A model generated the notes under the pieces. The model was not told where the DNA came from, did not search any database, and was given only the letters and a program-made list of their open reading frames with translations. A program made the position numbers and the translations under genes. Positions 56,826-64,000 of a stretch of DNA of 64,000 bases are shown one piece after another (within the stretch, counting starts at the first letter, position 1; every line of letters begins with the position of its first letter). Source of the DNA: Procambarus clarkii (taxonomy: Eukaryota; Arthropoda; Malacostraca; Decapoda; Cambaridae). Location of the stretch: assembly GCF_040958095.1 (NCBI RefSeq), contig NC_091228.1, positions 15,564,341 to 15,628,340 on the forward strand, read 5' to 3'.

Positions 56826-57517
56826 CTATTGGTCCATATTTCTTGATGCTTCTATATTGGAGCGGAGTCTTGAGGTGGGTAGAATATAGTTGTGCAATAA
56901 TTGGCTGTTGATTGCTGGTGTTGACTTCTTGATGTGTAGTGCCTCGCAAACGTCAAGCCGCCTGCTATCGCTGTATCTATCGATGATTTCTGTGTTGTTT
57001 ACTAGGATTTCTCTGGCGATGGTTTGGTTATGGGAAGAGATTATATGTTCCTTAATGGAGCCCTGTTGTTTATGCATCGTTAAACGCCTAGAAAGAGATG
57101 TTGTTGTCTTGCCTATATACTGGGTTTTTTGGAGCTTACAGTCCCCAAGTGGGCATTTGAAGGCATAGACGACGTTAGTCTCTTTTAAAGCGTTCTGTTT
57201 TGTGTCTGGAGAGTTTCTCATGAGTAGGCTGGCCGTTTTTCTGGTTTTATAGTAAATCGTCAGTTGTATCCTCTGATTTTTGTCTGTAGGGATAACGTTT
57301 CTATTAACAATATCTTTCAGGACCCTTTCCTCTGTTTTATGAGCTGTGGAAAAGAAGTTCCTGTAAAATAGTCTAATAGGGGGTATAGGTGTTGTGTTAG
57401 TTGTCTCTTCGGAGGTTGCATGGCTTTTCACTTTCCTTCTTATGATGTCTTCGATGAAACCATTGGAGAAGCCGTTATTGACTAGGACCTGCCTTACCCT
57501 ACAGAGTTCTTCGTCGA
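56826..57517 (-). CDS. PLE C-terminal fragment with GIY-YIG domain
   Basis: Open to the truncation. Contains FYRNFFSTAHKTEERVLKDI, NVVYAFKCPLGDCKLQ, TQYIGKTTTSLSRRLTMHKQ and CEALHIKKSTPAINSQ. The RT core is absent, so this copy encodes only the linker and nuclease. Confidence 0.8.
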
Positions 57518-57524
57518 ACTACTG

Positions 57525-58200
57525 TAGGGTAAGGCAGGTCCTAGTCAATAACGGCTTCTCCAATGGTTTCATCGAAGACATCATAAGAAGGAAAGTGAAA
57601 AGCCATGCAACCTCCGAAGAGACAACTAACACAACACCTATACCCCCTATTAGACTATTTTACAGGAACTTCTTTTCCACAGCTCATAAAACAGAGGAAA
57701 GGGTCCTGAAAGATATTGTTAATAGAAACGTTATCCCTACAGACAAAAATCAGAGGATACAACTGACGATTTACTATAAAACCAGAAAAACGGCCAGCCT
57801 ACTCATGAGAAACTCTCCAGACACAAAACAGAATGCTTTAAAAGAGACTAACGTCGTCTATGCCTTCAAATGCCCACTTGGGGACTGTAAGCTCCAAAAA
57901 ACCCAGTATATAGGCAAGACAACAACATCTCTTTCTAGGCGTTTAACGATGCATAAACAACAGGGCTCCATTAAGGAACATATAATCTCTTCCCATAACC
58001 AAACCATCGCCAGAGAAATCCTAGTAAACAACACAGAAATCATCGATAGATACAGCGATAGCAGGCGGCTTGACGTTTGCGAGGCACTACACATCAAGAA
58101 GTCAACACCAGCAATCAACAGCCAATTATTGCACAACTATATTCTACCCACCTCAAGACTCCGCTCCAATATAGAAGCATCAAGAAATATGGACCAATAG
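57525..58200 (+). CDS. PLE C-terminal fragment with GIY-YIG domain (plus)
   Basis: Same content as the minus fragment 56826-57517. The sequence upstream in this frame (57394-57520) is antisense of the left arm and not genuine protein. Confidence 0.8.
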
Positions 58201-58421
58201 GCTTTCTACAAACACTTCTATTCAATACCCATTGTTTCTGTTCTGTCTTGTGTTGATACTTTTAATACCCTATTAATATCCCCTAGTGTTCTGTCTTGTG
58301 TTAATGCCACATCACCCTTCCCACCTCACTCAAATGTAATGCCACATCACCCTTCCCACCTCACTCAAATGTAGATATAAAATCAGGGAAACGCAAGTTC
58401 TAATCAGTTGTGTATTTGTGA

Positions 58422-58474
58422 AGTCTTTGAAAATGTAATAAGTTTTACGAAACGCGCCCGTGTCGCGTCAGACT
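58422..58474 (+). ncRNA. Hammerhead-ribozyme-like motif, PLE copy 4
   Basis: Identical 53 nt to 26978-27030; followed by an ATG at 58485. Confidence 0.5.
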
Positions 58475-58635
58475 AGAAATAAAAATGAATTTTGAAGAAG
58501 TGATTTTTGATTTACCTCCAACAGTGAAGCGTAATGTACGAAAGATTGAGAAAATTCGTGTTAGAATTATTAATCTTACTTTTTCGGTCATATTTAATAA
58601 TATATGTCTACAGGAAAGACTGCTACCAAAATATA

Positions 58636-58640
<5 letters not shown>

Positions 58641-58714
<74 letters not shown>

Positions 58715-58755
58715 AAAATCCACAGAGAAATGATCAGTGTTTTGTGATCGTCAAT

Positions 58756-58833
<78 letters not shown>
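58641..58833. repeat. Two (AT)n runs with a unique interruption
   Basis: TA repeats 58641-58710 and 58760-58832 separated by 'gcggaaaatccacagagaaa' and about 30 further bases. Confidence 0.9.
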
Positions 58834-58836
<3 letters not shown>

Positions 58837-58837
58837 G

Positions 58838-59960
58838 GGTACCACCACTGGTGTAATTATAGGGACCCACAGCCTCAGAGAAGGGAACACAGAGCACTCA
58901 GGGAAAAACTTGACATTTAACTCTGAATACGAAAGAGTGTTCACTTCTCCTACCACCCCCTTTATGTACACTTTATTATGCAAGGTTATACAGTTACATA
59001 TCTGATTTTATACAAAAAATGAACATTAAGAGGACACAAGAAAAAGTTCGCTTCCTAGAGGCTGTAGATTTCCTCGAACTCCTCCGACGCCGGGCAGGAA
59101 CCGAGGATGCAGCGGGCATTTCCCCTCTGGATCGCGACACTGAGGCGCTGAAAGAGAAAACTTGCTGCTCTAGGGTCTCTTGTGGTGTCAATGAGCTTGG
59201 AACCAAGATCCTTAAGAAACCTTCTTGCACTCTCACCCCATGGGCCTAGGGTCTCAGACCCTATTGGAACGAAATTGTACCTTTGATCTAATTGCCTGTA
59301 CTTGACTGACTTTTGTTTTTCTCTGTGTGTCGCTGCGGCTCCTGCCGTGCCGGCAGAGAGGGTGATGTATGTCGTTGCCAGGGTGGATACGCAAGTATAG
59401 TCCCATGCTAACTGCCTGCCACCCTTCCACGGACGCAGTGTGATTCCGTCTGGTCGGCCGGCAAAGCTAACAGAGTCACGGTTCAGTAGGTTGCGGGGCT
59501 CTCTCTCCGCTGGACACTGAGCAGAGGCAAGGCTTCTTTTAATGATGTCGTTGACTTCGTCGTGTCTAGTGTGCCAACCACCCGATTTTCCACAGTGCAG
59601 GCCATGCAATCCATATTCGTCAGCATCTGCCTCGCCGCAAATACACCTGTGAACAGTGTGGATAGGGGCAGCAAGGCGGAGAGCGACTGCAATACGGAGC
59701 TCCTGCGGATCAAGACGTGTGCCTGTCGCAGACATAGGGACTGCCAGAAGGAAGTCCCCTGCATGGGGAGCCTGCACAGCTGTGAGGCGTGCACGATCAC
59801 TGGGGGTTGTTGCTGCCTCCAGCAAAGCTGTGGCTTCTTTGTCTACAATGGGGCTGTCCCAACTGGATTGTTTCTTGGCTTTCGGCATGGCTGGTCTGAG
59901 TGCTGGGTCTGTCATGGCACCCCATTTCGTGTCACATTCCGTGTAGTGGGGGTCCTGTAT
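58838..59960 (-). mobile_element. 3' part of a retroelement with PD-(D/E)XK-like domain
   Basis: Minus-strand coding end (59055-59940) followed by a 3' UTR to 58838 containing the reverse of 'gggacccacagcctcagaga'. A related 3' UTR piece is at 62025-62230 (minus), supporting a repeated element. The RT expected upstream is not present before the MITE/(AT)n at 60040. Confidence 0.6.
59055..59915 (-). pseudogene. Pol C-terminal region: zinc segment and restriction-like nuclease
   Basis: Minus strand, about 287 residues: [59 protein letters not shown]; a Cys/His segment [20 protein letters not shown] with [15 protein letters not shown]; then [20 protein letters not shown] with [10 protein letters not shown], an RPDG...WDxT pattern like PD-(D/E)XK nucleases; then [20 protein letters not shown] and [19 protein letters not shown]. 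The Cys/His plus PD-(D/E)XK order is that of R2/NeSL-type retrotransposon C-termini, but I cannot name the family. Frame open, N-terminus missing. Confidence 0.55.
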
Positions 59961-60041
59961 CCCCGCTACATCACTCAGGGTGTCAGGTAGAATTTCCTTA
60001 ACCAGGTCATCTGATGCTGAGGAGGAAGACAGGATATATAA

Positions 60042-60257
<216 letters not shown>

Positions 60258-60260
<3 letters not shown>

Positions 60261-60646
60261 GTACCTAGTAGCCAGAACTCACTTCTCAGCCTACTATGCA
60301 AGGCCCGATTTGCCTAATAAGCCAAGTTTTCCTGAATTAATATATTTTCTCTAATTGTTTTCTTATGAAATGATAAAGCTACCCATTTTATTATGTATGA
60401 TGTTAATTTTATTTTATTGGAGTTAAAATTAACGTAGATATATGACCGAACCTAACCAACCCTACCTAACCTAACCTAACCTATCTTTATAGGTTAGGTT
60501 AGGTTAGGTAGCCGAAAAAGGTAGGTTAGGTTAGGTTAGGTAGGTTAGGTTGTCGAAAAACAATTAATTCATGAAAACTTGGCTTATTAGGCAAACCGGG
60601 CCTTGAATAGTAGGCTGAGAAGTGCGTTCTGGCTACTAGGTACGAC
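60258..60646. mobile_element. MITE with telomere-like core, copy 4 (389 bp)
   Basis: Same ends and same length as the copies at 28398 and 28819; the inner stem ccta/ttagg lies at 60465-60550. Flanked by TA repeats. Confidence 0.8.
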
Positions 60647-60668
60647 ATATATATATATATATATATAT

Positions 60669-61606
60669 AACTGAAAACTCACACCCCAGAAGTGACTCGA
60701 ACCCATACTCCCAGAAGCAACGCATCTGGTATGTACAAGACGCCTTAATCCACTTGACCATCACGACCGGACATAATGAGGTGATAGCCGAGGCTATTTG
60801 AACCACCCCACCGCCGGCACTCGGATAGTTATCTTGGGCATAGCATTTTACCAAATCACCTCATTCTTTGGGGCAACACGTGAGGAACACAAATGCGAAC
60901 AAGCCTGAATGGTCCCCAGGACATATGCAACTGAAAACTCACACCCCAGAAGTGACTCGAACCCATACTCCCAGAAGCAACGCATCTGGTATGTACAAGA
61001 CGCCTTAATCCACTTGACCATCACGACCGGACATAATGAGGTGATAGCCGAGGCTATTTGAACCACCCCACCGCCGGCACTCGGATAGTTATCTTGGGCA
61101 TAGCATTTTACCAAATCACCTCATTCTTTGGGGCAACACGTGAGGAACACAAATGCGAACAAGCCTGAATGGTCCCCAGGACATATGCAACTGAAAACTC
61201 ACACCCCAGAAGTGACTCGAACCCATACTCCCAGAAGCAACGCATCTGGTATGTACAAGACGCCTTAATCCACTTGACCATCACGACCGGACATAATGAG
61301 GTGATAGCCGAGGCTATTTGAACCACCCCACCGCCGGCACTCGGATAGTTATCTTGGGCATAGCATTTTACCAAATCACCTCATTCTTTGGGGCAACACG
61401 TGAGGAACACAAATGCGAACAAGCCTGAATGGTCCCAGGACATATGCAACTGAAAACTCACACCCCAGAAGTGACTCGAACCCATACTCCCAGAAGCAAC
61501 GCATCTGGTATGTACAAGACGCCTTAATCCACTTGACCATCACGACCGGACATAATGAGGTGATAGCCGAGGCTATTTGAACCACCCCACCGCCGGCACT
61601 CGGATA
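60669..61606 (-). repeat. Tandem array of a 260 bp tRNA-derived SINE-like unit (4 copies)
   Basis: Starts at 60669, 60929, 61189 and 61448 (spacing 260, 260, 259); the copies are nearly identical. On the minus strand each carries a tRNA-like part (first copy about 60686-60772) with an A-box-like tggtcaagtggattaaggcg and a B-box ggttcgagtca, i.e. RNA polymerase III promoter elements. The rest of the unit is not tRNA-like. The fourth copy is cut at 'cactcggata' (61606). Confidence 0.8.
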
Positions 61607-61858
61607 TGTTCCTCACGTGTTGCCCCAAAGAATGAGGTGATTTGGTAAAATGCTATGCCCAAGATAACTATCCGAGTGCCGGCGGTGGGGTGGTTCAAAT
61701 AGCCTCGGCTATCACCTCATTATGTCCGGTCGTGATGGTCAAGTGGATTAAGGCGTCTTGTACATACCAGATGCGTTGCTTCTGGGAGTATGGGTTCGAG
61801 TCACTTCTGGGGTGTGAGTTTTCAGTTGCATATGTCCTGGGGACCATTCAGGCTTGTT

Positions 61859-61862
<4 letters not shown>
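61607..61862 (+). repeat. Inverted copy of the 260 bp SINE-like unit
   Basis: Plus-strand copy beginning 'tgttcctcacgtgttgcccc'. tRNA-like part at 61724-61812, A-box 61736-61755, B-box 61793-61803. Ends 'gaccattcaggcttgttcgc' followed by (AT)n, as does the scrap at 28297-28320. Together with the fourth minus copy it can form a long hairpin. Confidence 0.8.

Positions 61863-61923
<61 letters not shown>
61863..61923. repeat. (AT)n microsatellite
   Basis: TA repeat followed by a short, decayed piece of the MITE (ttagataggtttggtagggt). Confidence 0.95.
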
Positions 61924-61926
<3 letters not shown>

Positions 61927-62024
61927 AGATAGGTTTGGTAGGGTTGGTTAGTTATCATATATCTACGTATAACTAGCCAGTTTTAACTTTATATATATAT
62001 TATTTATATATATATTATATAAAA

Positions 62025-62230
62025 AGTTTGTGAGTAAGACCTCTGGTGCCAATGTGGGGACCCATTGCCTCGGAGAAGAAAATAAAAAGTATTCAGAGGA
62101 GACCTTGTGGTCACTCACTAAACACTAATATTATATTCTACCACCCCCATTCTTTTGAATGTACACATATATATTTGCTTTATTTGAACTTTGTTACAAA
62201 GAGGGAGTTACATATAGGTTACAAAGAATG
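62025..62230 (-). repeat. 3' UTR piece of the PD-(D/E)XK-like retroelement
   Basis: 'gggacccattgcctcggaga' parallels 'gggacccacagcctcagaga' at 58861; both are followed by an accacccccatt / accaccccctttatg-like segment and T-rich text. Confidence 0.55.
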
Positions 62231-62234
62231 GTTA

Positions 62235-62532
62235 TCATATATATATTATTTATATATATATTTATATATTTATATATATATTATTTATAAATATATTATT
62301 TATATATATTATTTATATATATATATTATTTATAAATATATTATTTATATATATTATTTATATATAAATATATTATTTATATATATTATATATAAATATA
62401 TTATATATAAATATATTATTTATATATATTATTTATATATAAATATATTATTTATGTATATTATTTATATATAAATATATTATTTATATATAAATATATT
62501 ATTTATATAGAAATATATTATTTATATAGAAA

Positions 62533-62624
<92 letters not shown>

Positions 62625-62690
62625 TATATATATATATATAGAAATATATATATATAGAAATATATATATATATAGAAATATATATATTCT
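62235..62690. repeat. AT-rich satellite-like run (tattatttatata units)
   Basis: Higher-order variants of 'atattatttatatataaata', turning to pure TA with 'tagaaatatata' interruptions after 62510. Confidence 0.9.
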
Positions 62691-62692
62691 GT

Positions 62693-62797
62693 ATTTATTA
62701 TTTTCTGGTTTAGGGCTTCTATCCCTCTAACTATTTTCTTAGCATCAGGGCTTAATTGAAATAGGAGTTCTCCAAAACTCGTTTTCGTACTTTTAAG
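62693..62797 (-). pseudogene. Second PLE family, ORF start (pseudo-LTR copy)
   Basis: Minus strand reads TKTSFGELLFQLSPDAKKIV then [13 protein letters not shown], parallel to [18 protein letters not shown] in the first family. Its position after the 3' UTR of the element reproduces the pseudo-LTR layout. Confidence 0.6.
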
Positions 62798-62854
62798 GTG
62801 AAGAAAAGAAGTGATTTACTATAGAGTGTATTACACTTATTTGTATAATTTGCA

Positions 62855-62890
62855 CGACGTTTCGAACCTCCATGGTTCATTCTCAAGTGA
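62855..62890 (-). ncRNA. Partial hammerhead-like motif, second PLE family
   Basis: On the minus strand: ttgagaat (62879-62886), a perfect 5 bp hairpin gaacc/ggttc (62864-62878), then gaaacg. The core and stem II match the layout of the first family, but I cannot draw convincing stems I and III. Confidence 0.3.
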
Positions 62891-63044
62891 ACAGATCTTA
62901 CAATACTAGTTGATTTTATACCCGCATTAGGTCAGGTGATAATACAATGAAGGTGAAAACATGGGGGGATACATAAGGGATAAACATAGGGGCTGCAGAA
63001 GGCTTATTGGCCCATACGAGGCATCTCCTATCTAAACTCAAAGA

Positions 63045-64000
63045 TTAATCCAGTGTAATTGGCCTGTTATGTTGGACATTGTCTTCTGTGTTGGCATCGA
63101 TATGTTCTTGTCTTGTCCTTACTCTCATGGTGGGTAGAGTAAATAGTTCCGTGATTTGGGTGTTCATGGTAGGTCGCTCTATTCTTATGTGAATTGCCTC
63201 AAGAATTTGTAATCTTCTTGAATCTTGGGTTTTGTCTATTATGCAAGTATTCTTGTTCAACATTTCTCTTGTTAGAGTAATGTCATGGGCTTGTCTCATG
63301 TGATTCCTAGGGGCACCAGATTGAAGATGGCATGTCAAACGCCTCGTCAGCTTGGTCGACGTCATACCTATGTACTTACATTGAAGGTTACATCCTTCGT
63401 GGGGGCAAGTGTACATGTATACAACGTTTGACTGCTGTAGAGGGTTCTCCGTCGGCTTCGGGCTGTTTTTGATAAGGAGTTCGGAAGTCTTCTTGGTTTT
63501 GTAGAATATTATCAGGTTTATGTTTTGGTTAGGAGTAGTGCTTTTTACTCCTTTACGGATTATTTCTTTCATTATTCTTTCCTCTTTTATATGTTCACTG
63601 TGCATGGTTGATTTGTAATATAATTTTATTGGGGGTGTTGTGGTTTCTGTTCTAGGTTCTGAATTATACCAACGGTCCAAGTGTCTTCTTATAGCAGCGT
63701 TTATTTCCGCGTTGCTATATCCGTTGTTCACCAATACCTGAGTTACTCTTTCAAACTCTCTACTCACGTTGCTCCATTCAGAGCAGTGGGTAAGCGCTCG
63801 ACGAATATAAGCATTGAGAACACTGGCTTTGTATCTTTGGGGGCACTCACTTCTACCGTTCAGGCATAATCCTATGTTGGTGGGCTTGGTATATACGTTG
63901 GTGCTTAAAGAGGTTCCTGTTTTTGTTATTAGTACATCCAAGAATGGCAGACTGTTATTTTCACTATTTTCATGTGTAAATCGGAGTACTGACTCTCTCT
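63045..64000 (-). CDS. PLE polyprotein, second family (C-terminal part; runs off window)
   Basis: Minus strand, about 318 codons from the window edge to the stop at 63045. From the edge: NSLPFLDVLITKTGTSLSTN (after RT motif LPFLD), YTKPTNIGLCLNGRSECPQR, YKASVLNAYIRRALTHCSEW, QVLVNNGYSNAEINAAI, then GIY-YIG: NVVYMYTCPHEGCNLQ, KYIGMTSTKLTRRLTCHLQS, HMRQAHDITLTREML and ILEAIHIRIERPTMNTQ. Clearly homologous to, but diverged from, the PLEs at 22-27 kb. No stop or frameshift in the visible part. Confidence 0.85.
   Translation of the reverse strand, partial: RESVLRFTHENSENNSLPFLDVLITKTGTSLSTNVYTKPTNIGLCLNGRSECPQRYKASVLNAYIRRALTHCSEWSNVSREFERVTQVLVNNGYSNAEINAAIRRHLDRWYNSEPRTETTTPPIKLYYKSTMHSEHIKEERIMKEIIRKGVKSTTPNQNINLIIFYKTKKTSELLIKNSPKPTENPLQQSNVVYMYTCPHEGCNLQCKYIGMTSTKLTRRLTCHLQSGAPRNHMRQAHDITLTREMLNKNTCIIDKTQDSRRLQILEAIHIRIERPTMNTQITELFTLPTMRVRTRQEHIDANTEDNVQHNRPITLD

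Larger units (their letters stand above)
57522..58640 (+). mobile_element. Penelope-like element, right arm of second palindrome
   Basis: Plus-strand mirror of 56428-57504; the arms meet with a 17 base loop (57505-57521). Begins CRVRQVLVNNGFSNG, stop at 58198-58200, hammerhead-like motif 58422-58474, ORF-start repeat [18 protein letters not shown] from 58485, ending at (AT)n. Confidence 0.85.

Noticed and set aside
61724..61812. tRNA gene (Leu/Ser-like) in the 260 bp unit
   Set aside because: A- and B-boxes are present, but the two ends do not form an acceptor stem (gtccggt versus ttctgg) and the sequence is repeated five times inside a larger unit; best read as tRNA-derived SINE-like.

Overview
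The window looks like a stretch of a large, repeat-swamped arthropod genome, most likely a decapod crustacean. The reasons are long (AT)n and (CT)n microsatellites, TTAGG/CCTAA-type telomere-like runs, abundant non-LTR retrotransposons, GIY-YIG Penelope-like elements (PLEs), piggyBac and Tigger DNA transposons, and spliced eukaryotic exons. The species cannot be named from the sequence. There are no bacterial genes, no CRISPR array and no credible functional tRNA or rRNA.

Layout. 1-6.36 kb: a broken I-type LINE with RNase H, next to a truncated Helitron (PIF1) helicase fragment. 6.7-10.33 kb: a 3.63 kb unit, repeated at 37.97-41.6 kb, whose right part is a decayed piggyBac element. 10.3-18 kb: LINE fragments in both orientations and a diverged ~200 bp repeat. 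18-22 kb: a minisatellite, LINE endonuclease scraps, a 163 bp palindrome and a scrap of CACTA-like transposase. 22.2-27.2 kb: two PLE copies head to head, forming a large palindrome between (AT)n runs. 27.3-37.4 kb: exons of a broken DUF4806 gene; its last intron holds three MITE copies and a LINE inserted inside another LINE. That inserted L2/CR1-like LINE (30.54-35.78 kb) has two intact ORFs. 41.6-42.7 kb: a 20 bp minisatellite. 43.7-45.1 kb: a tandemly duplicated MITE. 45.9-56.3 kb: an intact CACTA/EnSpm-like transposase ORF, then a second 5'-truncated L2 LINE, then a spliced DUF4806 gene whose intron carries a 2.3 kb Tigger-type element. 56.4-58.6 kb: a second PLE palindrome. 58.8-60 kb: the 3' part of a retroelement with a PD-(D/E)XK-like domain. 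60.2-61.9 kb: a MITE and a tandem array of a tRNA-derived SINE-like 260 bp unit. 62.7-64 kb: a second PLE family, running off the window.

Most interesting points. (1) A transposase gene and a downstream multi-exon DUF4806 gene occur together, in the same orientation, twice (a scrap plus broken exons at 21.5-37.4 kb; intact at 45.9-56.3 kb), so they look like two genes of one transposon. (2) Each of four PLE ends carries a 53 nt motif folding in hammerhead-ribozyme topology with a non-canonical core, placed just before the PLE start codon. (3) PLEs form palindromes with 1-2 kb arms, bounded by (AT)n. (4) A MITE carries telomere-like TTAGG repeats as its inner stem. These are readings by eye; no alignment or folding program was run.
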